A stretch of DNA of 64,000 bases from Acidovorax sp. Leaf78. GTDB lineage: Bacteria; Pseudomonadota; Gammaproteobacteria; Burkholderiales; Burkholderiaceae_C. Location of the stretch: positions 238,435 to 302,434 of the forward strand of contig NZ_LMLZ01000023.1 in assembly GCF_001422735.1 (NCBI RefSeq), read 5' to 3'. Shown piece by piece: positions 27,243-34,402 of the stretch. Each line of letters opens with the position of its first letter. Positions within the stretch are counted from its first letter, which is position 1. The notes under the pieces are model-generated. The model was not told where the DNA came from, did no database searches, and worked only from the letters and a program-made list of their open reading frames with translations. A program made the position numbers and the translations under genes.

Positions 27243-27992
27243 CTAGTCGATTCGCTGCATATCACTACTAGCGTTCAACCGAAGTAGGTGGCCGGCGGGG
27301 AGCGCTGCGACGCATGTCAAGAGCTTACCCTCTAGCTCCACGATCAAAGGCTCCAAATACGCAAGAACGTGTTCTGGTGAGCTCAGCGCTTCTGGGAAAT
27401 TCCTTGGTGCAATGGCCCTCGACAGGTAGTCAACTTCAAACGGGTAAACGCTCCTGAACGCCTTCAGCAGGGTGTTCTCGACGAGCTTGATGACGACGTC
27501 ACCCGAGTAGCCGGACGCCCCACCATCAGGTCGTAAGTTGTACTGGATGCGTAGGGATTTCGGAAGATCCCAGTAAAGGAACCGACAGTTCTGCGTGCGA
27601 TCATTGAGCTCAGCGAGGCGCATAGCGATGACCTCGGAACTCGCCGCTGCTTCAGATTCGGCTAAGGACTGCAGATGGACATTTGTGAGTGCTGCAGCCT
27701 CCTTTGCACCAATCTGGAATCCACGCTCGGACAGCAAGATGCCGCGGTCCGCACCGGTGTCGGCGACTATCTCGCGCAAGGCGAGCACGTGTAGTTTATT
27801 CACCGGGTTCTGCCAGCACTTGCACTCGACAATCCAGGTCACATCGAAACCCACATGGCGCGACTTCACGAGCACATCGACATCATGTGTCGTCCGGATA
27901 CCCTGCACTGTGACGTCAGTCTTTGCGTCCATACCCAGCGACCGAAAGAAGGCCGCGGCCTGCTCTTGATAGTTCTGCCAGTCGGCACCCAT
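27243..27992 (-). CDS. Mrr-like restriction endonuclease
   Basis: A 249-residue protein whose first 130 residues form an Mrr-type PD-(D/E)xK nuclease domain. It begins WQNYQEQAAAFFRSLGMDA, then has the metal-binding Asp in RTTHDVDVLV and the E-C-K of the active site in TWIVECKCWQ. The stretch VADTGADRGILLSERGFQ is the conserved Mrr fold segment. The C-terminal 120 residues are a separate domain I do not recognise. It lies 20 bases downstream of the gene at 28013-29002 in the same direction, so the two form an operon. Family members cut DNA, often modified DNA; the target here is not known. Confidence 0.85.
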   Translation of the reverse strand: MGADWQNYQEQAAAFFRSLGMDAKTDVTVQGIRTTHDVDVLVKSRHVGFDVTWIVECKCWQNPVNKLHVLALREIVADTGADRGILLSERGFQIGAKEAAALTNVHLQSLAESEAAASSEVIAMRLAELNDRTQNCRFLYWDLPKSLRIQYNLRPDGGASGYSGDVVIKLVENTLLKAFRSVYPFEVDYLSRAIAPRNFPEALSSPEHVLAYLEPLIVELEGKLLTCVAALPAGHLLRLNASSDMQRID

Positions 27993-28012
27993 GTCTTGCC
28001 CTTCAACCTGTG

Positions 28013-29002
28013 TTAGAAGGGCATTTCATCATCGTCGTTCGACGATGATGACACCGGCAAAGCGCCCAGTGGCAACGGGAGACTGGTAACCACATAGAGG
28101 TTCAGAATGTCATCGCGATCCATGAACATAATTTGGCTTCGCTTAGATGCATCAAGCTTGTTGCCCAGCCAATTGCGCGCTTGTTTCGTAATCTCACCTC
28201 CTGCTACGATGAACGCGTGGTCTACAAGGACTCGTTTGCCAATTTCCGGGTCGAAGACCTCATGACCAAGCATCATGCTCACTTGGTTGTGAATCTCTGC
28301 AACGTTCGTTGTACTCGCGCCGGAAGCGTCAATCTTGCCCTTCTTAGCCTGGATGCCAAAGTACAAAAGATGCTGAGTAGGTAGGGTGAACTTCATCCAA
28401 ACATCCTTCCCATACTCTAGGGCCTTATCTTTGTGGCCAGCAGAGGTAATGCGATAAAACCCCATTTGCCTAAATAGCGGAAGGAGCACCTCTTCGATCA
28501 ACTCGTCTTCCGAGCATTTGGTCAGGTAACTCTCGAGTTGCTGGCGCCTTGCTTGCTCAGCCGCTGAAAACGGACGGTGTGGGTTCGGCTGGGAGACGGC
28601 AATCGTGTTCGTCGCCAAATGACGCAGGTAGCACTGTTTGTCGTCGGCATAGAACGGCTCAAAGCCCTCACGTGCCAAAGCTGCCGCCAAGGATTCCAAA
28701 GCCCCCTTGCGCTCAGAGCTCTCGTTTATTGCGTCGCCTTGATCCATCAACGTACGGATCACCCTCGAGAAGGTCTCTGGGGGCGTGCTTGCATTAGGGT
28801 GAGGTTCAGCAAGGATTGCTCTGAGCACGTCCGCCACCCATCGGTCACGTGTCGACCCATCGTGAACATAGTCAGTATCGCAGTCCTGGAAGAACTCGGT
28901 CAGGTAACTGCTGCTGCGATAGCGGAAGAATGTATTGCTCTGGTCACCGTTGCCACAGATCAGCTGGGCAAGTTGCATAAGCGACCGCTGTTTGAACTCC
29001 AT
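28013..29002 (-). CDS. Putative PD-(D/E)xK nuclease with helical N-terminal region
   Basis: A 329-residue protein. The start at 29002 has an AGGAGG sequence upstream; a longer frame from 29032 is less likely. Residues 1-150 are mainly helical (SSSYLTEFFQDCDTDYVHDG, then PPETFSRVIRTLMDQGDA) and recall N-terminal sensor regions of abortive infection proteins such as AbiJ, though this is only an impression. The C-terminal half resembles a restriction fold, with LIEEVLLPLFRQMGF, an Asp in YGKDVWMKF and Gln-x-Lys in FGIQAKKGKID at about residues 200-225. It is the first gene of an operon with the Mrr-like gene and is divergent from the ThyA-like operon. Confidence 0.6.
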   Translation of the reverse strand: MEFKQRSLMQLAQLICGNGDQSNTFFRYRSSSYLTEFFQDCDTDYVHDGSTRDRWVADVLRAILAEPHPNASTPPETFSRVIRTLMDQGDAINESSERKGALESLAAALAREGFEPFYADDKQCYLRHLATNTIAVSQPNPHRPFSAAEQARRQQLESYLTKCSEDELIEEVLLPLFRQMGFYRITSAGHKDKALEYGKDVWMKFTLPTQHLLYFGIQAKKGKIDASGASTTNVAEIHNQVSMMLGHEVFDPEIGKRVLVDHAFIVAGGEITKQARNWLGNKLDASKRSQIMFMDRDDILNLYVVTSLPLPLGALPVSSSSNDDDEMPF

Positions 29003-29268
29003 CTCCGAGCCTCCTGATTGCCTACTTGGCAACCTGTTTATTGCTGGATGCTATCGAGATTACTGCGGCGAATTCGGAATTGCCGGTTTCCCTCCCTCCG
29101 TGGGCACGTGCTTCGGCGTGTCAACAGCGCGTGGCCCAACCGTCACCGGACGTGGCGGGGAGTTCTCTTTGGCAGCGGAGCGCCACCGGCGCACTATGTA
29201 GCAACTGAGCACCAACTTGGATCACCGGCCGAGTAGTCGTGTTACATTTTCTGGAGGGGGAGCGGAAA
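29003..29268. promoter_or_regulatory. Divergent intergenic region of the nuclease/ThyA-like locus
   Basis: A 266-base region from which two operons are read outward: nucleases to the left, the DUF4031/ThyA-like/pyrophosphorylase-like genes to the right. No consensus promoter stands out. The position suggests joint control of both sides. Confidence 0.5.
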
Positions 29269-29571
29269 TTGGTGTACGTCGACGATTCCAATATTACTAA
29301 GCACGGTCGTGGCTGGTTCCACCTGACGGCGGAGAGCCTTGATGAGCTCCATGCATTTGCAGCTCGCATTGGCGTACCTACCAGCGCTTTTCATCGTGGG
29401 GCGCGCCATCCCCACTACGACGTTACGGCTGCCCAACGACTGAACGCGCTTCGCAGCGGGGCTTGTGCCGTCAGCCCTCGAGAGGTTGTGCGTATCGCGC
29501 GACAGGCCTTTGTATCCCCACCAGTCTTCGCCACTTCGACGAGTGACACACAGCTTGCCCTTTTCGCTTAG
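29269..29571 (+). CDS. DUF4031 domain protein
   Basis: Small protein of about 100 residues matching the DUF4031 pattern: VYVDDSNITKHGRGWFHLTA, then ELHAFAARIGVPTSAFH, then HPHYDVTAAQRLNALRSGA. The family is small, common in phages and bacteria and of unknown function. The start is either TTG at 29269 or GTG at 29272; GGAGGGGG at 29253-29260 supports both, and an upstream GTG at 29239 is less likely. The C-terminal 30 residues extend beyond the usual domain. It is the first gene of a three-gene operon with the ThyA-like enzyme 14 bases downstream, so a role in nucleotide handling is possible. Confidence 0.78.
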   Translation: MVYVDDSNITKHGRGWFHLTAESLDELHAFAARIGVPTSAFHRGARHPHYDVTAAQRLNALRSGACAVSPREVVRIARQAFVSPPVFATSTSDTQLALFA

Positions 29572-29585
29572 GGCGATCAAACACC

Positions 29586-30602
29586 GTGTATGTACGTGCC
29601 GATTCCCTGGATGACCTCCTGGCCAAAATTTATCGGCAGCTTCTTACGCGCGGCACCCGCATCGAGCCCACGAAGGGGGCGGCGCGCGAAATCTACGGCG
29701 TCCTGCTGAAGCTTTCGGCCCCTCGTCTTCGCCTTAGTCGTACTGAATCGCGCGGTATCCTTTTCAGCTGCCTGGGTGAACTGCTCTGGATACTCGCCGG
29801 CAACAATACGCTGGACTTCATCAAGTACTACATCGCGGAGTACGAGAAGTCGTCCGACGATGATCAGACCATCCACGGCGCATATGGCCCCAGAATGTTC
29901 GGCAAGCGCCCAAACGACCAGTTGGCTCGAGTCATTGCATCGCTGAAGAGTAAGCCGGACTCGCGCCAAGCGGTGGTACAGCTGTTCGACCGCCGCGATA
30001 CGCTTGAGTATCACAGCGATATTCCCTGCACTTGCACCATGCAGTTCGTAATCAGGGACCGACGACTACACATGCTGACCTCCATGCGGTCCAACGATGC
30101 TTGGCTTGGCCTGCCGCATGACGTGTTCGCGTTCACCATGATTCAGGAACTCGTAGCCAGGTCATTGGACGTCGAACTGGGGGAGTACCGGCACTCCGTT
30201 GGTAGCCTGCATTTGTACGACCGAGATGACAAGAAGGCTATTCGATACCTGGATGAGGGGTGGCAGCCCCGCCGCCCGATGCCACCAATGCCTCTAGGCG
30301 ACCCCTGGGCTTCCGTCAGGACTCTTTTGAATTTCGAGGAAGCCGTGAGGAGCGGCGACGCGAGTACCACTGATCCGCGAGAGTCAATGGGCACTTACTG
30401 GGCGGACCTCGCCACTCTCCTAACTATTCACAAGGCTGGTAAGACGACTGGCAACCAGAACGAAATCAAGCGGCTGAAACGGCGTCTAAGCAACGACGTT
30501 TACACCATGTATATCAACAAGCGCTACGGAATGGTGCCCTCGGTCAGAGACCAAGTGACGATCTTCGATGGCGCAAACGGCACACCAAAGGCTGCAACAT
30601 GA
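29586..30602 (+). CDS. Thymidylate-synthase-fold nucleotide methylase/hydroxymethylase
   Basis: A 338-residue ThyA-fold enzyme. The catalytic Cys148 is in SDIPCTCTMQF, the phosphate-binding Arg168 and Asp171 are in SMRSNDAWLGLP, Glu65 is in CLGELLWILAG, and His209/Tyr211 are in GSLHLYDRD. The residue matching Asn177 of E. coli ThyA is Asp179 (GLPHDVFAF). In T4 dCMP hydroxymethylase and in mutated synthases, Asp here shifts the substrate from dUMP to dCMP, so this enzyme may act on a cytosine nucleotide. About 70 C-terminal residues exceed the ThyA length. It is not likely to be the housekeeping thymidylate synthase. It overlaps the next gene by four bases. Confidence 0.82.
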   Translation: MYVRADSLDDLLAKIYRQLLTRGTRIEPTKGAAREIYGVLLKLSAPRLRLSRTESRGILFSCLGELLWILAGNNTLDFIKYYIAEYEKSSDDDQTIHGAYGPRMFGKRPNDQLARVIASLKSKPDSRQAVVQLFDRRDTLEYHSDIPCTCTMQFVIRDRRLHMLTSMRSNDAWLGLPHDVFAFTMIQELVARSLDVELGEYRHSVGSLHLYDRDDKKAIRYLDEGWQPRRPMPPMPLGDPWASVRTLLNFEEAVRSGDASTTDPRESMGTYWADLATLLTIHKAGKTTGNQNEIKRLKRRLSNDVYTMYINKRYGMVPSVRDQVTIFDGANGTPKAAT

Positions 30603-31519
30603 ACGCGCAACAGAAAGAACAGCGGGCACTGGCTCTGGAAGCCCAGCTCCTCTCCTTTCACCAAAACACGATGCCGCTGCATGGCGCAGCACCTCCCGAA
30701 AACATGCTCGCGTTCATCTGGCAACTCATCGACAGCCTCCAGCGAGTGTCTTATGTACAGACAGTTCGTGGGCGCCCTATTAGCGCTGCACGTGCCGACC
30801 CGCGAAGCCCGTACTTCGACCCTATCAGGGCAGCCGTCGCCCTGTCCAAGGCGCAGGCGGAGGAGGCATTCTGGCTTGTTTTCCTGGCCACTCACTGCGG
30901 CCGCAACCTTCGGACCGAGTGGCAACTTGCAGCAGAGCTCTATGGCGCCTCTGAAGGATTGCCCTGGAGTTGGGCGCGAGTCGTCAACGATCCGCAATCC
31001 TATGCCGACTGGATCGAGGAACACCACGAAGAATTTGCCGGGAAGTTCGGTAACCACCGCAAATACGAATCGCTCAAACCTGGCCCCAAAGGGACGGGCG
31101 CCGTCGTCCGCAGCTACGTCGATTGGATCAAGGGCTTTGGCTCGCACACGGCCATGGTTGCTCAGGCACAGGCTCAAGCAAACGGGAACGCACGTCGCAC
31201 CTTCAGCGTACTCTATGAGCAGATGCGCAAGGTCCTGCGCTTTGGCCGAACGGGCCGCTTTGACTACCTCACCATGCTTGGCAAGGTTGGGCTCGCCAAT
31301 ATCGAAGCGGACTCTACATACATGAACGAGGCAACAGGGCCGAAGCGCGGTGCCAGACTACTGTTTGACGGCCAGATAGACTCCAATACCGGGGCCAGGA
31401 TATTGGAGGCGCGAGTAGCTGAACTTGAACGCCATCTCGGCGTGGGCATGCAAGTCATGGAAGACGCTATGTGCAACTGGCAGAAGAGCCCAAACCGCTA
31501 TATCCCCTTCCGGGGCTAG
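30599..31519 (+). CDS. Alpha-glutamyl/putrescinyl-thymine pyrophosphorylase clade 3-like protein
   Basis: A 306-residue protein. Its pattern (SLQRVSYVQTVRGRPIS, EEAFWLVFLATHCGRN, GNHRKYESL, SYVDWIKGFGSHTAM, then RFDYLTMLGKVGLANIEADSTYM and VMEDAMCNWQKSPNRYIPFRG) matches what I remember of the family named clade 3 of the alpha-glutamyl/putrescinyl-thymine pyrophosphorylases. These are DNA-glycosylase-related proteins predicted to build hypermodified bases in phage DNA. The name rests on family recall, not on a search. The ATGA overlap with the ThyA-like gene means the two are made together. The stop overlaps the convergent stop of the ImmA/IrrE gene by four bases. Confidence 0.65.
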   Translation: MNAQQKEQRALALEAQLLSFHQNTMPLHGAAPPENMLAFIWQLIDSLQRVSYVQTVRGRPISAARADPRSPYFDPIRAAVALSKAQAEEAFWLVFLATHCGRNLRTEWQLAAELYGASEGLPWSWARVVNDPQSYADWIEEHHEEFAGKFGNHRKYESLKPGPKGTGAVVRSYVDWIKGFGSHTAMVAQAQAQANGNARRTFSVLYEQMRKVLRFGRTGRFDYLTMLGKVGLANIEADSTYMNEATGPKRGARLLFDGQIDSNTGARILEARVAELERHLGVGMQVMEDAMCNWQKSPNRYIPFRG

Positions 31520-32598
31520 CTCTGCTCGGCCCAAGAATACCGCTTCTTGAGAAAATTCAGCCTGTCCTGGCGGACCAGCCCTCGGTGCTGAAGCTGCCCG
31601 ACTACGATGCCCGGTGATATGGACAGATTCTTCGCGAACCTCATGATGCTTCGGTACTCATGGGGCAGTGCGCGCAAGGCCCCCTCTTCGGACTGCGGGA
31701 TGAGCATCTGTCCGGCGAATTTGTTCGCTTCCGCCTCCTCCTGGCTATCCAGCTCACGCCTGTCGGACCACTCAAGAAACAGTCGGTCTTCATGGAGCAC
31801 AAGGTGACCGGCTTCATGGAAAAAGGTGAACCAGAAGCTGTCGTCTCTTAGGTAGCGAACGCTGAGCTGCAATATCGCCTTGCCATTCTTCACACGGGTC
31901 GCACCACTGGCTGGGCAACCCTTCGGCGCGCGCACTACAACAACTGCGACGCCGCAAGCAGCGCATTGCTCTTGCAGTCGTGGGATGAATTCGCCTGGCT
32001 CATTGACTCGTGTCAGCGGCCTCAATGATGGAAGTAAGCGCTCAAAGCGGTCACGCGACCAAGCACTGGCAGACAGCTCGGCCGCCGCCAGCTCACCCTG
32101 TCTTAGCCACGCGGCAACCGAAGCCGATTGTGCCGCGAAAACCGGTGACGTGCGATAGGCAGTGAGACCTGCTCGATCAGAAAGCCAAGTATCGCGCCAC
32201 TCGTCAACCGTAGTGACCCCGAAGAACTCCAGCGCTTGTCGTAGCTTGTCACCTGTCGAGGTCGTAGTGTTCAGCCATCCGTACCGAGCCATGTCCGCAA
32301 ATGGCAAGCTGGCAACCCATCTTCTACTTTCATCCCGCAGTGTTTGACCATCCTGCCTATATTGAGCCTCGCGCGCCAACCAGAAATGAACACTTGCACC
32401 AACAACACCGGCCAAGCCCTTGGCACGCCCAGGCGTGATAGATAGTTCGCCATTGAAGAACTGCGACAGGTCTTCACGAGGAACACCAAGCGCCTGCGCA
32501 AGATCGTCGAATCGCAGATTCTTCTTGGCGGCAAGATGCCGGACGGTCTCACCCGGTGGGGACGCCCAAGCAGGGGAAAAATCGGTGGAGCGTGTCAT
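31516..32598 (-). CDS. HTH plus ImmA/IrrE metallopeptidase protein (antitoxin of a HigBA-type module)
   Basis: A 360-residue protein with an N-terminal XRE-type HTH (residues about 15-75, ETVRHLAAKKNLRFDDLAQALGV then FFNGELSITPGRAKGLAGV) and a C-terminal ImmA/IrrE zinc peptidase domain with FFHEAGHLVLH (HExxH) and the downstream EAEANKFAGQMLIP. HigA-like antitoxins fused to this domain are known. Its start at 32598 overlaps the stop of the upstream toxin-like gene (ATGA). It is convergent with the pyrophosphorylase-like gene. Autorepression of the module through the HTH is expected from the family. Confidence 0.82.
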   Translation of the reverse strand: MTRSTDFSPAWASPPGETVRHLAAKKNLRFDDLAQALGVPREDLSQFFNGELSITPGRAKGLAGVVGASVHFWLAREAQYRQDGQTLRDESRRWVASLPFADMARYGWLNTTTSTGDKLRQALEFFGVTTVDEWRDTWLSDRAGLTAYRTSPVFAAQSASVAAWLRQGELAAAELSASAWSRDRFERLLPSLRPLTRVNEPGEFIPRLQEQCAACGVAVVVVRAPKGCPASGATRVKNGKAILQLSVRYLRDDSFWFTFFHEAGHLVLHEDRLFLEWSDRRELDSQEEAEANKFAGQMLIPQSEEGALRALPHEYRSIMRFAKNLSISPGIVVGQLQHRGLVRQDRLNFLKKRYSWAEQS

Positions 32599-32927
32599 AG
32601 ATCGCTTCCAATATGGACTACCTTCAGTCTCGATACTTTGGTCCAATCGACGGCCTCACCACTCATAGGCGTATGCTGGTGGTTCACTTCGCAGTAGAGG
32701 TGTTGCCCTTCACCAAGTCCAAACCGTATCAACCCCTTCTTAGACTCGCAACTCTCAAACTCCAGCCCAATCTCCATCAGTTCCGCGACAGTATCAGCGG
32801 CTTCTAGATCGGCGATGCACCTGCGCAAGGTAGAGGCGGCGCTATCGCCAAGCTCGCGCCTAGCCCGCGCGGGACTCTCACACGTGGAACGAAACTCTTT
32901 TGACTGGAACGCGACCTCAAGCCCCAT
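32595..32927 (-). CDS. RelE/HigB-like toxin
   Basis: A protein of about 110 residues (starts at 32954 or 32987 would add nine or twenty). The stretch VAFQSKEFRSTCESPARARRELGDSAASTLRRCIADLEAA is typical of RelE-superfamily toxins that cut mRNA on ribosomes. The later part, LIRFGLGEGQHLYCEVNHQHTP, is the beta-sheet end of the fold. None of the possible starts has a clear ribosome binding site. The toxin gene precedes the antitoxin gene and overlaps it by four bases, the order known for HigBA modules. Confidence 0.75.
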   Translation of the reverse strand: MGLEVAFQSKEFRSTCESPARARRELGDSAASTLRRCIADLEAADTVAELMEIGLEFESCESKKGLIRFGLGEGQHLYCEVNHQHTPMSGEAVDWTKVSRLKVVHIGSDL

Positions 32928-33060
32928 GGAAAGATTGTCTATAAAAAGCGCCATGCACGATGGATAGGGCGCGGCACTAACGCGCACAGCGCTATCAACT
33001 CAAGAGCCATCCTCCAGTTACTCATCCACGCCCGCACTAGGCTAGACATAAACACACTAT

Positions 33061-33300
33061 CTACCCCCTCGAGTGCTGCAGAGGTTTGCGAGCCTGCTTG
33101 AATTCTGCAACCAAGCCATTCACATCAGCCTGCTGCGCAGCAAGCAATCGGTCAAGGTGACTTCCGCCTTGCTGCAGTTCTGCCAGATCAGCACCAGAGG
33201 GGTACAGCATAGCGGCAAGCATTTCATCGGCCCGCATCCGGGCGTCTGGCTGTGCTGAAGCGGCCATGCCCAAACGAGATTCGGAAATAGGTTCGGGCAT
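33061..33300 (-). CDS. Small protein following an antitoxin gene, unknown
   Basis: A 79-residue acidic, alanine-rich protein with heptad-like helical segments (DARMRADEMLAAMLYPSG, then LDRLLAAQQADVNGLVAEF). GAGGGG with suitable spacing precedes the ATG at 33300, and the gene begins nine bases after the HTH antitoxin gene. It is thus probably the third gene of the toxin-antitoxin operon. I do not recognise a family. Confidence 0.6.
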   Translation of the reverse strand: MPEPISESRLGMAASAQPDARMRADEMLAAMLYPSGADLAELQQGGSHLDRLLAAQQADVNGLVAEFKQARKPLQHSRG

Positions 33301-33309
33301 GTTAGCCCC

Positions 33310-33645
33310 TCACGCTGGAGCGAGCATCAGATGCCCGACTTCCGACTTGGCAGGCCGCACCTTGATTTCAATGTCGTAGCCAAGCCGGGTAAGGCAGTCC
33401 ATCAGTTTGCGCTCGGACAGATTGCTGAAGTCGCCGCGCATCATGTCGGAAACTTTGGGCTGCGTGATGCCCATCAGTTTGGCTGCTTCTTGCTGTGTCA
33501 GGCCACGGCTGCGCATGGCCTTCCTGATCTCGACGACCAAGCCGGTTTTGATCTTGAGCTTTTCTGCGTCAGCTAGGCCGAGGTCGGCAAACACGTTGCC
33601 AGAACCGCGATGCAGTTCAACGCCATCGACAAGATGAGTTTTCAT
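33310..33645 (-). CDS. XRE family antitoxin (HigA-like)
   Basis: A 111-residue protein with an HTH domain (residues about 30-85): EIRKAMRSRGLTQQEAAKLMGITQPKVSDMMRGD, followed by LSERKLMDCLTRLGYDIEI. This is the HTH_37 type found as antitoxin of gp49-like HigB toxins. It overlaps the toxin gene stop by four bases (ATGA). It probably neutralises the toxin encoded just before it and represses the promoter at 34011-34039. Confidence 0.88.
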   Translation of the reverse strand: MKTHLVDGVELHRGSGNVFADLGLADAEKLKIKTGLVVEIRKAMRSRGLTQQEAAKLMGITQPKVSDMMRGDFSNLSERKLMDCLTRLGYDIEIKVRPAKSEVGHLMLAPA

Positions 33646-34004
33646 TTGCGCAACTCCTTCACATACGCCTCGGCGATCTTGAGCCTGGCGTGAACAATGT
33701 CCATGTCCTCTTTGGGCGTGGCGATACCGCGCTTACTCTTCTTTTGAAAGCAGTGCAGGACAAACACTGCTTCCGCGAACTTGACGGTGTAGACGGCGCG
33801 GTAGGTACCACCGGCATCGTCTTCCACCACTTCGAGCACACCGGCACCGCCAAAGCCTTTGAGCACCTTGGCGTCGTCGTGCTTGTCGCCAGCCTGCGCC
33901 AGGGACAGCGCAAAACCGAAGTGGCGCCGCACATCGTCAGGCAATGCCAATAAGTCCTTGTAGCTGCTGCCGATCCACTCCAGTGGTTTTTCAAGGGTTG
34001 GCAT
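33642..34004 (-). CDS. Phage gp49-like toxin (HigB/RelE fold)
   Basis: A 120-residue toxin of the phage-derived gp49-like family. The conserved centre is LKGFGGAGVLEVVED followed by TYRAVYTVKFAEAVFVLHCFQKKSKRGIATPK, which carries the basic catalytic residues. The C-terminal part is a helical tail. The ATG at 34004 lies right where transcription from the strong promoter should begin, so the message may be leaderless. It is the first gene of a three-gene operon with its antitoxin and a small protein. Confidence 0.9.
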   Translation of the reverse strand: MPTLEKPLEWIGSSYKDLLALPDDVRRHFGFALSLAQAGDKHDDAKVLKGFGGAGVLEVVEDDAGGTYRAVYTVKFAEAVFVLHCFQKKSKRGIATPKEDMDIVHARLKIAEAYVKELRK

Positions 34005-34010
34005 GATTGA

Positions 34011-34039
34011 AATATATATGAAAAGGTATAAATTGTCAA
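34011..34039 (-). promoter_or_regulatory. Strong promoter of the gp49-like toxin-antitoxin operon
   Basis: On the minus strand, TTGACA (34039-34034) and TATATT (34016-34011) are 17 bases apart, close to the sigma-70 consensus. The expected start of transcription is about seven bases past the -10 box, that is at 34003-34005, on the ATG of the toxin gene. The A/T-rich palindromic sequence around it may be the antitoxin operator. Confidence 0.78.
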
Positions 34040-34402
34040 TGTCCGATCTTCGGCGAGAGCTTCCCAGCAGATGACAAAAAGCAATGGCCTACGTCCTGCG
34101 CAAGCATCAGGGGCACTCATGAAAAGTTGGTCCCGAAGAAGGTGTTTTTAGCCGCTGGTAACAGCCACCATGTAACCGAAGCATGAGTTTTGCTGTGCTG
34201 GATGTTGATGGACTTTGAACGGAAGAATTGCCGCTGGCGGACCAAATTCTGATGTTCTGCATGCCGTTTGCAGCCACCAGAACAGCCAACCAGCGCACTT
34301 TTCTGCTTAGCTTGTACCGGTGGCGCAGCGGCGGCAAAAAATCGCTCAAAACGCGATCCGGCCAGCGCGGAAATAGCCAAAGTCAACCATCAAGACCACC
34401 AG
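34040..34402. other. Intergenic region, no gene recognised
   Basis: Between the toxin-antitoxin promoter and the stop of the helicase gene. Only short overlapping frames without ribosome binding sites or motifs are present. Confidence 0.5.

Noticed and set aside
29586..30602. Housekeeping thymidylate synthase
   Set aside because: It has Asp at the Asn177 position, an added C-terminal part and an accessory-island context; the family core is otherwise intact.
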